64,000 nucleotides of DNA from CALBPI01 sp038531945 (GCA_038531945.1 JBCBBH010000001.1:806001-870000); one strand, 5' to 3'; counted from the stretch's first letter, positions 27,538 through 37,565 are shown. Program-made: numbers and translations. Notes: a model not told the origin generated them from the sequence alone.

Positions 27538-29382
27538 ATGGCTAATACGGCGACCGAAACTTCAACAACTCAAGAAAGCGCGCTTGCCGAGCGATTCGGA
27601 ATCCGAATCGATCATGCCCGTGATTCTCTCCTGACCGAGTTTGGCAAGGCGACGATGCAGGACCGCTACTTACTTCCGGGCGAGTCCTACCAGGATCTGT
27701 TCGCGCGCGTGGCCGACGCCTACTCGGATGACCTCAACCATGCTCAGCGACTCTACGACTACATGTCTCAACTGTGGTTCATGCCAGCAACCCCTGTATT
27801 GAGTAACGGCGGCGCTGATCGTGGCTTGCCGATTTCGTGTTTCCTGAATGCTGTCGAGGACAGTCTCGACAGCATCGTGCGAACGTGGACCGAAAACGTC
27901 TGGCTGGCATCGAACGGTGGCGGTATCGGTACCTACTGGGGAGACGTTCGCTCGATTGGCGAACCAATCGGAGAGAGTGGCGAGACGTCGGGGATCATAC
28001 CTTTCGTCCGCGTCATGGATTCTCTGACGCTTGCGATATCTCAGGGTTCACTTCGCCGCGGCTCCGCAGCGGTTTATATCGACGTGAATCATCCAGAGAT
28101 TGAGGAGTTCATTGAAATTCGAAAACCTTCCGGTGATTTCAATCGCAAGAGTCTGAACTTACATCACGGGATTGCGATAACGGACGAGTTCATGGAAGCC
28201 GTGCGAGAGGAGGCGTCATTTGCATTGCGCAGTCCGGCCGATGGGCGAGTAATTCGAACGGTTTCCGCGCGGGAGTTGTGGCAGCGAATACTAGAGACGC
28301 GTCTCCAAACCGGTGAGCCGTATCTGCTGTTCGTCGACACGGCAAACCGCGACGTTCCGGAGCACCAAAAGCAACTGGGGCTGCGCGTTCGTCAGTCGAA
28401 CCTCTGTAGTGAGATTCTGCTGCCCACCGGTCGTGACCAAGAAGGAAACACTCGCACGGCCGTATGTTGCTTGGCGTCGGTCAACCTCGCGCGCTGGGGT
28501 GAGTGGGAAAGTGATCCCCGGTTTATCGAAGACATCCTGCGACTGCTCGACAACGTGTTGGATGACTTCATCGAAAGAGCGCCGAATAGCATGGCGCAGG
28601 CCCGGTACTCTGCGATGCGCGAGCGCTCCGTAGGACTTGGTGCGATGGGCTTTCATAGTTTCCTGCAGCACAATGGCATCGCTTTCGAGAGTGCAATGGC
28701 GAAGAGCTTGAATCTGCGTATGTTTGGCCACCTGCGCCGCGAAGCAGATCGCGCATCAGTTGTGCTGGCTGAGGAGCGAGGGTCTTGTCCTGATGCCGCG
28801 GACGCCGGTGTTACCGAGCGCTTCAGTCACAAACTTGCAATCGCACCGACCGCGAGCATCAGCATTATTTGCGGTGGTGTGAGTGCTTGCATCGAGCCGA
28901 TTCCCGCGAATATCTACACTCACAAGACACTATCGGGTTCATTCACCGTAAAGAACGCGGCGCTGGAGGCGCTGCTTGAGACGCGCAATCTCAATACCTC
29001 GGAAACATGGGCATCGATTCTCCAGCACGATGGATCGGTTCAACACTTGAAAGTGCTGACAGACGACGAGAAAGCGACCTTCCGGACAGCTTTCGAAATC
29101 GATCAACGTTGGGTCGTCGATTTGGCAGCCGATCGTGCGCCAAGCGTTTGTCAGGGTCAGTCGATCAACCTCTTTTTGAATAGCGACATCCACAAATGGG
29201 ATCTCTTGATGTTGCACTGGGCCGCGTGGGAGCGCGGTATTAAGAGTCTCTATTATTGCCGGTCAAAGTCGGTTCAACGAGCCGGTTTCGCCGGAGTAGA
29301 AGGGGACAACACCAAATCGTGGCCCGAGCGACCGCTGAGCGAAGATTTGAACGACTACGATGAATGTTTGGCATGTCAGTAG
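27538..29382 (+). CDS. nrdA: Ribonucleoside-diphosphate reductase, class I alpha subunit
   Basis: The 614-aa product starts at ATG 27538 behind an AGGGG site; the longer open frame from 27331 runs through the riboswitch and is not coding. Active-site cysteines are visible in 'LPISCFLN', 'SNLCSEI' and 'TAVCCLASVNL'. The radical-transfer pair is in 'SLYYCRS', and a C-terminal thioredoxin-reducible pair is in 'DECLACQ'. No ATP-cone is seen at the N-terminus, so it belongs to a short NrdA type without that activity-control domain. It reduces ribonucleotides to deoxyribonucleotides together with NrdB 28 bp downstream. Confidence 0.95.
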   Translation: MANTATETSTTQESALAERFGIRIDHARDSLLTEFGKATMQDRYLLPGESYQDLFARVADAYSDDLNHAQRLYDYMSQLWFMPATPVLSNGGADRGLPISCFLNAVEDSLDSIVRTWTENVWLASNGGGIGTYWGDVRSIGEPIGESGETSGIIPFVRVMDSLTLAISQGSLRRGSAAVYIDVNHPEIEEFIEIRKPSGDFNRKSLNLHHGIAITDEFMEAVREEASFALRSPADGRVIRTVSARELWQRILETRLQTGEPYLLFVDTANRDVPEHQKQLGLRVRQSNLCSEILLPTGRDQEGNTRTAVCCLASVNLARWGEWESDPRFIEDILRLLDNVLDDFIERAPNSMAQARYSAMRERSVGLGAMGFHSFLQHNGIAFESAMAKSLNLRMFGHLRREADRASVVLAEERGSCPDAADAGVTERFSHKLAIAPTASISIICGGVSACIEPIPANIYTHKTLSGSFTVKNAALEALLETRNLNTSETWASILQHDGSVQHLKVLTDDEKATFRTAFEIDQRWVVDLAADRAPSVCQGQSINLFLNSDIHKWDLLMLHWAAWERGIKSLYYCRSKSVQRAGFAGVEGDNTKSWPERPLSEDLNDYDECLACQ

Positions 29383-29410
29383 TCTGCGACAGAATCGGAG
29401 AACAAATACT

Positions 29411-30472
29411 GTGAACAAGCAACAACTGGACCTCATAACTAAACCAGGCCTAATGCAGCCAAGCAAGACGTACAAACCGTTCCGCTACCCCTGGGCGATT
29501 GAATTTTGGCGTCGCCAGCAACAGATTCACTGGATGCCCGAGGAGGTCCCGCTCGGCGAGGATTGCAAAGACTGGGCTCACCGACTGAGCGACGGCGAGC
29601 GCAACTTGTTGACGCAAGTGTTCCGGTTTTTCACGCAGTCTGATGTAGAGGTTCAGGACAACTACCTTGAGCGCTACTCGTTGGTATTCAAGCCGACTGA
29701 AATCAAAATGATGCTTGCAGCGTTCTCGAATATGGAAACGGTTCATATTGTCGCCTATGCACTGCTGCTCGAAACACTCGGCATGCCGGACTCAGAGTTC
29801 GCCGCCTTCATGGATTACGAGGCAATGCGAGATAAACATGACTATATGCAGGAGTTTGGCGTCGCGAACGAAGCGGATATCTTGCGAACGCTCGCAATGT
29901 TTGGTGGGTTTACTGAGGGGCTCCAGCTGTTTGCCAGTTTTGCGATCCTTTTGAACTTTCCACGTCACAACAGGATGAGAGGAATGGGGCAGATCGTCTC
30001 GTGGTCAGTACGCGACGAGAGTCTGCACTGTGAAGGTGTCATGAAGCTGTTCCATACGTTCGCGGAGGAAACGGGCGCACTGACGAAATCGGTTCAAGAC
30101 GATATCGTCGATTGCGCGAAGACTGTCGTGAAGTTGGAGGATAGCTTTATCGATCTCGCATTCGAGATGGGACCTCTCGAAGGTCTCGATGCAGCAGCGG
30201 TCAAGCGCTACATACGATACGTAGCGGACTGGCGCCTGCGACAGTTGTCCCTGTCGCCGGTGTACGGTATCACCGAGCACCCATTGCCGTGGCTTACCGA
30301 AATCCTGAACGGCGTTGAACATGCGAACTTCTTCGAGACGCGCGCCACGGAATACGCCAAAGGTGCGACTGGCGGAAGCTGGCATGGTGAGGCAGGTGTC
30401 TGGACGGCATTCGATCAGCGCACACAGCACAACAAACAAACGGCCATGCCGATCTTTTCGAGTGTCGAGTGA
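29411..30472 (+). CDS. nrdB: Ribonucleoside-diphosphate reductase, class I beta subunit
   Basis: The 353-aa product starts at GTG 29411, with a GGAG site; the upstream frame to 29360 overlaps nrdA. The diiron ferritin-like core is clear: first ligand in 'FFTQSDVEVQDNY', then 'SNMETVHIVAYALL', which gives the E-x-x-H pair and the radical Tyr four residues later, and later 'WSVRDESLHCEGVMK'. A Tyr at the radical position indicates a tyrosyl-radical enzyme rather than the Phe type. 'YGITEHPLPWLTEILNGVEHANFFETRATEYAKG' is the usual C-terminal region. It sits between nrdA and a DUF71 gene that starts 1 bp after its stop. Confidence 0.95.
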   Translation: MNKQQLDLITKPGLMQPSKTYKPFRYPWAIEFWRRQQQIHWMPEEVPLGEDCKDWAHRLSDGERNLLTQVFRFFTQSDVEVQDNYLERYSLVFKPTEIKMMLAAFSNMETVHIVAYALLLETLGMPDSEFAAFMDYEAMRDKHDYMQEFGVANEADILRTLAMFGGFTEGLQLFASFAILLNFPRHNRMRGMGQIVSWSVRDESLHCEGVMKLFHTFAEETGALTKSVQDDIVDCAKTVVKLEDSFIDLAFEMGPLEGLDAAAVKRYIRYVADWRLRQLSLSPVYGITEHPLPWLTEILNGVEHANFFETRATEYAKGATGGSWHGEAGVWTAFDQRTQHNKQTAMPIFSSVE

Positions 30473-30473
30473 T

Positions 30474-31187
30474 GTGAAAATACAGACTGTGACGGCCCGT
30501 CCGCGGCGAGTACTGTTGTCCTGGAGCAGTGGTAAGGATTCGGCATGGTCGCTCCATGCCTTGCAGCAGACCGCCGACATAGAGGTTGTCGGACTGTTGA
30601 CGACATTCAACGAGTCGGCAGACAGAGTTGCAATGCATGCTGTGCGACGGACACTGGTTCGCGAGCAAGCAAAAATGATCGGATTACCGCTGGTCGAGGT
30701 TGCCTTGCCTTGGCCATGCACGAATGAAGATTACGAGCGTGCTATGAGCGATGCGCTGGTCGATAGTCGCGAGCGCTTCGATGTCAGCGAGATTGCATTT
30801 GGGGATCTGTTTCTTGAGGATATTCGCCGCTATCGAGACAACCAGCTAGCTGGATTGGGACTAGAGGCAATCTATCCGCTATGGCAACTCCTAACCCGAG
30901 CGTTGGCGCATCAAATGATCGAAGCCGGAGTTGGTGCTGTCTTGACATGCGTCGATCCGAAGCAATGTCCAATAGAATTCGTAGGGCGCCGATTCGACGC
31001 TGAATTGTTGAACGCGCTTCCTGAGAGCGTCGATCCCTGCGGCGAAAATGGCGAGTTTCATACTTTCGTGTTCGATACCCCTGACTTCAGGCAAGCGATA
31101 CCCTACGAAATCGGGCGAAAGGTGGAGCGCGGTGATTTCGTATACTGCGACGTGAGACCCAAGGTGATGTCGACCACAACCCATTAG
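30474..31187 (+). CDS. DUF71/COG2102 PP-loop ATPase (Dph6-like)
   Basis: The 237-aa product starts at GTG 30474, one base after the nrdB stop, so it should share the cobalamin-switched transcript. The N-terminal 'VLLSWSSGKDSAWSLHAL' is the PP-loop of the N-type ATP pyrophosphatase superfamily, with the SSGKDS form used by DUF71 proteins. 'FGDLFLEDIRRYRDNQLAGLGLEAIYPLW' and 'DPCGENGEFHTFVFD' are family signatures. Archaeal and eukaryotic members amidate diphthine. Bacteria lack diphthamide, and some bacterial members have been proposed from genome context to act in B12 salvage. Its place here agrees with that proposal. Confidence 0.88.
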   Translation: MKIQTVTARPRRVLLSWSSGKDSAWSLHALQQTADIEVVGLLTTFNESADRVAMHAVRRTLVREQAKMIGLPLVEVALPWPCTNEDYERAMSDALVDSRERFDVSEIAFGDLFLEDIRRYRDNQLAGLGLEAIYPLWQLLTRALAHQMIEAGVGAVLTCVDPKQCPIEFVGRRFDAELLNALPESVDPCGENGEFHTFVFDTPDFRQAIPYEIGRKVERGDFVYCDVRPKVMSTTTH

Positions 31188-31203
31188 CCGTTTCGTTGTT
31201 TGC

Positions 31204-31839
31204 CTACTCCGTATCGGAATACACCTCGTTGCGCAGTGCATCGAGCCGCTCACGCAGCCACTCGTCGCGCGTCATTCCTGTCGGTAGCGAGCTGTCGAGC
31301 ACTTCGCGAACAATCTCTGCTTCCCGTACTTTGTAGGCCTCGAATCGTGCGTCGAGATGGGTGGTCGAGGGTTTTTCCGACAGGTCGGCATACTCATCGT
31401 TCAGAGTTTCGAGTGCCTGCGCGCGCGCGATTGGATCGTTTTCGTAGACCGCGCTGATCAGTGTGCCCTCTAGATATCGCGCTTGCGGTAGCGCCAGATA
31501 GCCTTGCTGCTGATACGTGCGAACCTGATTTGAAAGTTCAGCCAGCGCTTCCTGGTTTTCGGCGGTTGAGCGTTGCGGGACGGCCGTCAGAAACGCAGCG
31601 ATTGCTTCACGAAACCTGAGTGGTTCGTAGTAGGTGTCGAGCGCGCGGTCTCTTTCGGCTTCGCTGACGGACGAGGCGTCGAAGTCACTTCGTTCGGATT
31701 GCAATGCGACACCTGACTCAGGCGGTTGCGTCGCATCGGACCTCTGATCATCGGATTCCGCTGTGATGCGCACCCACCAGGCAGCGGCAAGTGCGACTGC
31801 GATCAGAGTCATGACAGTAATCAATTGCGCTTTACGCAT
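31204..31839 (-). CDS. Hypothetical membrane-anchored periplasmic protein
   Basis: The 211-aa product starts at ATG 31839 with a single N-terminal helix 'LITVMTLIAVALAAAWWV', then an acidic low-complexity stretch and a predicted all-helical domain. The helical part ('REAIAAFLTAVPQRST', 'YLEGTLISAVYEND', 'WLRERLDALRNEV') vaguely recalls lipase secretion chaperones, but I do not see their signature, so I leave it unnamed. It diverges from the pectinacetylesterase-like gene and converges on the DUF71 gene with 16 bp between stops. Partnership with the neighbouring secreted hydrolase is possible. Confidence 0.7.
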   Translation of the reverse strand: MRKAQLITVMTLIAVALAAAWWVRITAESDDQRSDATQPPESGVALQSERSDFDASSVSEAERDRALDTYYEPLRFREAIAAFLTAVPQRSTAENQEALAELSNQVRTYQQQGYLALPQARYLEGTLISAVYENDPIARAQALETLNDEYADLSEKPSTTHLDARFEAYKVREAEIVREVLDSSLPTGMTRDEWLRERLDALRNEVYSDTE

Positions 31840-32006
31840 GCGCTTATGGTGTCGCAGTGCGCCGCGGGTCTCAAGCGACCTGTTTGCGAAGCGATTCGAT
31901 CGAGCGCAGAATGACATTGGTCCGGTTACGCGTACTTTCCCGTGGCCTGCACGGGGCGTGCGATTCGTCCGGCAGCAAAAACACTCATCGATTCTGGGGG
32001 GAAGAG

Positions 32007-33395
32007 ATGCGCACACTAATTCTCGCGTTCGTCGCAACGCTATCAATAATCGCCGCACCGAGCACACGCGCAGAGCTTGGGGATTACAACGCCTGGCAGA
32101 CTTTTTGGAACACACTGTTTCCGTTCGGACCAAACAACAGACTGACGTCCAGTGAGCGCAACGCGACGCAGTATCCGTTGATTCCGAATCCACGTCGATT
32201 TGATGACGGTTATAACAAGCGCGGGTGGTTGGCGTGGCAGACGGTACAACTACATCCGAGCACCGGTGCGATCTGCGGTAACGGGTCCCCGTACAAGTTC
32301 TTTATCAATCGCGTCGCCCACACGAGCAACACGGTGCTTTACTTCGAAGGCGGGGGTGCCTGCTTTGACTACGAGAGTTGCTCCGGGGCGGCAGGCGTTC
32401 GGGGTGCTCGCAATCCGGATGGCATTCCGGATAACTATCTGGTGTTGGATAACCCCGCCACCTCGCTGGTGAGTCCATTCGTGTTCCGGCTTCATCCGTA
32501 TTCGCGGGTAAAAACACAAGATTGGAACATTGTTTACGTGCCGTATTGCACCGGCGATGTGTATTCCGGTGATCGCACTGCGATTTACGAAGACCCAACG
32601 GGCAGCGAACCGCCGTTGGTGTATCACCACAACGGCGTGCGCAACACGCGTGCTGTACTCGCGTGGCTCAGACAAAACTTGCCCCGATCTGGGCAGCAAC
32701 TCGTTACCGGTTGTAGCGCCGGCGGCGCGGGTGCGTTTGTGAATTACCACCCCATTCGCCGTGACATGCAAGCGACGCGAAATTTCATGATCAACGATTC
32801 GGGGCCGATCTATCCGACGGAAGCCAGCATCGGGTCGCTTGAGGACAACCCGTCACGACCTTTGCATGCGCAGATCAAAACGACCTGGGGATTGAACGCG
32901 GTCATCGACTATATTCAACAGGACCTGCCCGGTGTCCGGTTTTCCAATTTAGGGTCAATGAATACCGCGCTGTCGGTAGCCTACGCCAACGACCGACTTG
33001 GCCACACTGGTTTCCAGCAGGACCTGAACTACTCATCCTATTCCTATGAGCGGTTCTACGACGACACTCGAAATGCGCCCAATCAAGCGGCGCTTGAGCA
33101 AGGATTACTGTCACGGTGGGCGGTGGACACGGACAAACTACGCACGCAATTGGCAGGGCTGCCTAACTACGGCGGCTACTTTCCCTACTTTCGTGATGTG
33201 AACGAGAGTCATTGCACGACCATCATTGATTTTGAGAACGGTGACATTCAAGAAGCGGGACTCGAGCTGAGTGATTTCATCAACAGCGTGTTGAACGGGG
33301 GCGGGAATGTACTAGAAGGCTTCGAAACCGACACGACGATCGACCGCGCCAAGCCACCGAATCTCATCTACGAGCTGATCGAATTCATTCTTTAA
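32007..33395 (+). CDS. Secreted pectinacetylesterase-family protein
   Basis: The 462-aa product starts at ATG 32007 with a strong GGGGGGAAGAG site and signal peptide 'LILAFVATLSIIAAPSTRA'. An alpha/beta-hydrolase-like fold is shown by 'NTVLYFEGGGACFDYESC', 'WNIVYVPYCTGDVYSGD', 'LVTGCSAGGAGAF' with the nucleophile Ser, and a late 'ESHCTTIIDF' with a candidate His. These are the marks of the pectinacetylesterase/Notum family of carboxylesterases. Pectin as substrate is not certain; marine homologues often act on other acylated polymers. A strong terminator follows 20 bp after the stop. Confidence 0.85.
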   Translation: MRTLILAFVATLSIIAAPSTRAELGDYNAWQTFWNTLFPFGPNNRLTSSERNATQYPLIPNPRRFDDGYNKRGWLAWQTVQLHPSTGAICGNGSPYKFFINRVAHTSNTVLYFEGGGACFDYESCSGAAGVRGARNPDGIPDNYLVLDNPATSLVSPFVFRLHPYSRVKTQDWNIVYVPYCTGDVYSGDRTAIYEDPTGSEPPLVYHHNGVRNTRAVLAWLRQNLPRSGQQLVTGCSAGGAGAFVNYHPIRRDMQATRNFMINDSGPIYPTEASIGSLEDNPSRPLHAQIKTTWGLNAVIDYIQQDLPGVRFSNLGSMNTALSVAYANDRLGHTGFQQDLNYSSYSYERFYDDTRNAPNQAALEQGLLSRWAVDTDKLRTQLAGLPNYGGYFPYFRDVNESHCTTIIDFENGDIQEAGLELSDFINSVLNGGGNVLEGFETDTTIDRAKPPNLIYELIEFIL

Positions 33396-33416
33396 ATGCT
33401 ACGCTGCTTATTAACA

Positions 33417-33448
33417 AAAGCCCCGTGATCCGATCACGGGGTTTTTTT
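33417..33448. terminator. Bidirectional rho-independent terminator
   Basis: CCCCGTGA and TCACGGGG form an 8-bp GC-rich stem with a 5-nt loop, followed on the plus strand by seven T and preceded by AAAAG. It ends the pectinacetylesterase transcript and, read on the minus strand, can also end the TonB-receptor transcript. Confidence 0.92.
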
Positions 33449-33513
33449 CTTGGCCGCTTCTTATTGACTCGCAACCAGGTTTCCGCCGCTTACATCGCGA
33501 TGTGTCGTCACAC

Positions 33514-35569
33514 TCAGAACGTCTTACCGACGCTCAAACTCAAAAACGGCCCACCCAGTTCCCGAGAACGGCGTTCGATACGATCGATCGGCGCGATGTC
33601 ACGACGTCCAGCATAAATCGTTCGACTGAAGCGCGATCGTTGATTTACAAACTCTGACAGTGTGACGCGAACACGCAAACCGAGCAGGTTCTTGTGTTCA
33701 ACGAATACTGTGTTCTCGGCGGGTGTGAGTCCACCGGAAGGGATGTCGGGAAATTGGACCAAGGTCGATTGGTAAACTGGCGCAAGCTCCAGGTCTTGGA
33801 GTCGGAATCCATAGGCCCAATCGGTGTCCGCGATGTCGTGTCGCAGTTCGGCGCGGATATCGCGCGTGCGTAGCCGCCCGATGTTGCGGACGAACCCTTG
33901 AATCGGGTCCGTGACAGCAGAGTTCTGCCAACTGGCACGCACATCCAATTGCGCGCCAGGCAAACCCAACGACGCACCGGCTACCGTGAGCACTGCAGAC
34001 AACTGGTCGCGTTTTGCAGCCGGGATGTTGCCGATTGCATCGCCGCTATCACCGAGGGGAATCCGATCGACCAGATCATCGATGCGCTCGTGTGTGGCCT
34101 CGACCGACATTACGTGACCCGCGTCGAAGCGATGCTCGGCGCGCAGTGAAAACAGCCAGCTTTGTTGGGGAACGAGCTCCGGGTTGTCTTGGGTTTCAAA
34201 CTCCTCGATCAAGGAGACCGAAGCCGCAAAGTCACGAAAGTTGATCTGCCCGACTTCACGAGCAGCCCTCGCGGTGAAGGTCCAACGATCGCTCGGTGAG
34301 GCGTTGAGGGAGACGAAGCCCTTGGGGCGATCGAAGCGGCGTCGGGTCTGACCTTGCTCCAGCGTCGAGGTCTCAGCGCCGACAGAAAATTGAAGGTCCG
34401 ACACCTGTCCGAGTGCGCGGCGATGAGCGAGCGTAAATTCCGCCCGTTGCTCTGATATTGTCGTATCGAGCGGTGAATCAACCAACAGCGTGTCTTCATC
34501 GTTTGGACCGGCAATCGCGAATCGCGTCGATAAATCCAGCGTGTTCCAGGCGCCTTCGAGGGCCAGTTGCCAACTGTTGTTTTTTTGATCTTCCCAGGAT
34601 TGCTCCAGCCGCAAGATCGCTTCATTCTGGGTGCTGTCGTCGCGGAATCTACGGTCTGCGATTCGGTTCCGGGCCGAGTCATCGATGGTAACGCGTGTAC
34701 GACCGACGCCGGCTCGTCGAGATACGAACGCAATCAGTTTTTGCATGCCACCCAAAGCGGGAAACCGAACGTCTGCGTCCAAACGACTCGTCGTTTGAGC
34801 GAGACCAAATGTCGCCCGATTGAGGCTATTGACACCGCGCGGTGTGATCGCCCGTGTGAGTGAATCTTGCGGGCGACTAAGGTCGAGCCGCGTTACGGAA
34901 CCTTTGGCGTTCAGGACGCGTTGGCTGTCGATTGTCCATTGGATGCTGCCGGAATATGCCTGCTGGTTGCCATCGATTAATCGAAGTTCGTCGCGTCGCT
35001 CGAATTCGTTCCCCGCAGCATCCACGACGACTTCCGGACCCTCGAATTTGGCTCTGACCAGAGTTACTGAATGCCGTAGTGAACTCCAGGTCTCCGACGC
35101 TTCCGGAGGCATTGATTTGACCATTCAGTAACTCTGGTTCGTTGTCGCGTCGCCATGCCGGACGCCACTGGAGCGCGCCCGCAATCACGTCCTGACGCGT
35201 AACGATGTTGGCGACCAGTCCGTTGAAGCCAGGCAGGTCGAGTGTGCCCGCGTCGATGATCTCAATCCGGATTACATTGGCGGCAGCGACCTGTCCGATC
35301 TGCGTCGTCGCCGTTTCTCCTTTCCCGATGATCGGTTGCTGGTTTATCAGGATGTTGGTCCCACCCTGACTCAAGCCCCGGTCGTCGTCGGCCTCGCTGA
35401 GCACGAAGCCAGGGATTCGCACGACCATCTCGAGTGCCGTCTGTGGTGCGAATTGGTTGAAGAACGCCGCATCGTAAGTTCGCGGTCCTGTGTCTGCCGC
35501 ATACAAATTCTTGGTACAAAAAAGTACCAGTGCGGTTGCGAATCGAACCATGCCGTGGCTGCTTCTCAT
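33514..35569 (-). pseudogene. TonB-dependent outer-membrane receptor, frameshifted
   Basis: Translation from ATG 35569 (AGGAGT site) gives a signal peptide and a plug domain: 'TALEMVVRIPGFVLSE', 'TNILINQQPIIG', 'VIRIEIIDAGTLDLPGFNGLVANIV'. The frame then degenerates after 'SNSGQSQI'. A second frame begins at once with 'EGPEVVVDAAGNEFERRDEL' and runs through a beta-barrel to a final aromatic 'LSVGKTF' at 33514. Removing one base near 35044 joins the halves cleanly as '...QSQIEGPE...'. Either the gene is recently inactivated or the base is a sequencing error; the intact barrel frame favours a recent event. The ligand is unknown. A LysR gene diverges from it. Confidence 0.82.
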
Positions 35570-35667
35570 TGAATTTACTCCTGTTTCGCGGATACACAGA
35601 AGTCTGAAAGGGATTCGAAGCCTTGTCGCGGATTGTTCGGATGGTCTTCTGGTACGACAATGCACCA

Positions 35668-36537
35668 ATGAACTGGGATGATTACCGATTGATTCTTGCG
35701 TTGATCCGGCAAAAGACGGTGCGCGGGGCTGCGAAGTCCTTGGGTGTCAGCCATGCGACAGTGTCCCGAAGGCTTGCGCATCTCAATGGTCGACCCGGCG
35801 GACCGTTCATCCAAAAATCTCCGTCGGGATTGTGGCCGACCAAGAGCGGTGAAGTGGTATTCGAGGCGGCTGAACAAATGGAACGCCTCGTTGACCAAGC
35901 GGCACGCAAACATCGGGCATCACGGACCAGCCTTGCGGGACCGCTTTGCATCTCGATTCCAAATCTCGTGCTCGAGTATGTCTTGTTCGATGCGGTCACG
36001 GAGTTCGCCGAAGCCTACCCGGATATCGAGCTAACTGTCGACGCGTCGGACAACCTGGTCGACCTGGATCGAGCCGAAGCCGATATCGTTGTGCGAACGT
36101 CTGAGCATCCACCGGAGCATTGGGTGGGACGACGGTTATTCCCTTACACGCTTTCCATCTATGCGCATCGCCAGTATCTCGAAACCACGTCGCCCGATGC
36201 CTATCGCTGGATTGCGCCTGATCAGGACAGTTCGCGTTGGCCCGGTTGGCTCGATGAATCGCCGTATCCGAGCGCGCCTATCGCGCTGCGCATCACCAGT
36301 ATCCCCGGCCGTTTCCACGCCCTTCGGCAGGGTGCCGGAATCGGTCGCGCCGCCTGTTTTATGGCAGATCAAATACCCGAGCTCGTTCGACTGCCGAATG
36401 CACCCGTCATTGCCGCGGAGACCTTCTGGGTGCTCAGCCACCCGGACTTCGCGAAGACCGATCGTGCACGCGTTGCGATCCGGTTCTTTTCCGAACGATT
36501 GAAGCAGCGGCAGGGACTGATACAAGGGAGTGGATAA
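35668..36537 (+). CDS. LysR-family transcriptional regulator
   Basis: The 289-aa product starts at ATG 35668 ('MNWDDYRLILALIRQKTVRGAAKSLGVSHATVSRRL'), the usual LysR winged-helix N-terminus. The longer frame to 35623 is less typical. The effector-binding part begins near residue 85 ('GPLCISIPNLVLEYVLFDAV'). 'LTVDASDNLVDLDRAEADIVVRTSEHP' matches the class that includes small LTTRs with a RbsB-like fold. It diverges from the TonB receptor with a 98-bp gap and so probably controls it. Confidence 0.9.
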   Translation: MNWDDYRLILALIRQKTVRGAAKSLGVSHATVSRRLAHLNGRPGGPFIQKSPSGLWPTKSGEVVFEAAEQMERLVDQAARKHRASRTSLAGPLCISIPNLVLEYVLFDAVTEFAEAYPDIELTVDASDNLVDLDRAEADIVVRTSEHPPEHWVGRRLFPYTLSIYAHRQYLETTSPDAYRWIAPDQDSSRWPGWLDESPYPSAPIALRITSIPGRFHALRQGAGIGRAACFMADQIPELVRLPNAPVIAAETFWVLSHPDFAKTDRARVAIRFFSERLKQRQGLIQGSG

Positions 36538-36637
36538 CGATTGGACCGATTGTGTACCGGATGCGTAACGAAACAGTCCACGCAAAACGTACGGGACAAG
36601 ATTAGGGTTTGAGCTTCACCACGAGGAGGTGTTGTTC

Positions 36638-37411
36638 ATGTTCTTTTTAGATATTCCATTCATTGTTCGTCGTTCGCTTGTTTTCGTGATGGCCCTGCTT
36701 CTGCTGACGCCGTTGGCCTCGATCGCAGGCGAAAGTCCCGAGGTCGTTGAAGCCGCCTACCGCGAAGGCGAACTGATTTCACTGATTGCCGTCGTCGCCA
36801 AAGCCGGGGACGATGCGGCGGCTGTTAGAGGTCAGTACTTGCGTAATGCGTTTGGGCTTGCAGAACAGCACGGTATGAAGGTGCTCGGCTCGTTGAACGT
36901 CACCGAAGTGATTTCCGGTGACTTCAAACCACAGGTCCTCGCGTTCTACTCCTGGCCAAGTGTTGCGGCCGAGCAAGCGTTCGATGCTATGCCCGAATGG
37001 AAACCGATCAAGGCGACTCGGCCCGACGGTTGGGACGATCTTCGGTTTCACGACGCCACCGCATGTCAGGACTTAACGCTGCGTTTCGCGTCCGACAAGT
37101 CCTACACGCTCGCGACAGCCTGGGTGAATCCTGAAAACCCGGACGACTACGACAACTATTTGAAGGGTATCGAACCGGCGTTGAACGCGTTGGGAGGTCG
37201 ATTCGTCTATCAGATGCGCGACCCGGTCTTCTCCGCTTTGGTCTCAACGGAGTCTTCGCCGTCACGATTGACCCTCGTTGAGTGGAAGTCTCCGGAGGAC
37301 CTGGACCGCTTTCTTCAGTCCGACGGTTTCAAGCAGCACTCAGCGTTGCTGACCAGTGGAACGGTCGGCTTTGAGCTGGTTCGCCTTGCAGTAAGACCTC
37401 GCAAGGGCTGA
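36638..37411 (+). CDS. Exported protein with two DUF1330-like ferredoxin-fold repeats
   Basis: The 257-aa product starts at ATG 36638, 8 bp after a perfect GAGGAGG; GTG 36629 is less likely. Signal peptide: 'SLVFVMALLLLTPLASIAG'. The mature part has two similar halves: 'LISLIAVVAKAGDDAAAVRGQYLRN' with 'LAFYSWPSVAAEQAFDA', and 'TLATAWVNPENPDDYDNYLKGIEP' with 'LVEWKSPEDLDRFLQSDGF'. Both resemble DUF1330/dimeric alpha-beta barrel units. It is probably a small-molecule-binding periplasmic protein; no catalytic residues can be named. Confidence 0.72.
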   Translation: MFFLDIPFIVRRSLVFVMALLLLTPLASIAGESPEVVEAAYREGELISLIAVVAKAGDDAAAVRGQYLRNAFGLAEQHGMKVLGSLNVTEVISGDFKPQVLAFYSWPSVAAEQAFDAMPEWKPIKATRPDGWDDLRFHDATACQDLTLRFASDKSYTLATAWVNPENPDDYDNYLKGIEPALNALGGRFVYQMRDPVFSALVSTESSPSRLTLVEWKSPEDLDRFLQSDGFKQHSALLTSGTVGFELVRLAVRPRKG

Positions 37412-37565
37412 TCCAATTCTGACTCGATTTGGGTAACTGCGGTGGGCGGTGCGATTCGCTGCCACCGCAGTTGCACTCGTGTCTCTACGATCTCCTCCGG
37501 TCTGGTCTTTCGTCGGCAAACGCGCTGTAATAGATGGCCGTTTACCTTCCATGTGGGGAGTTATT

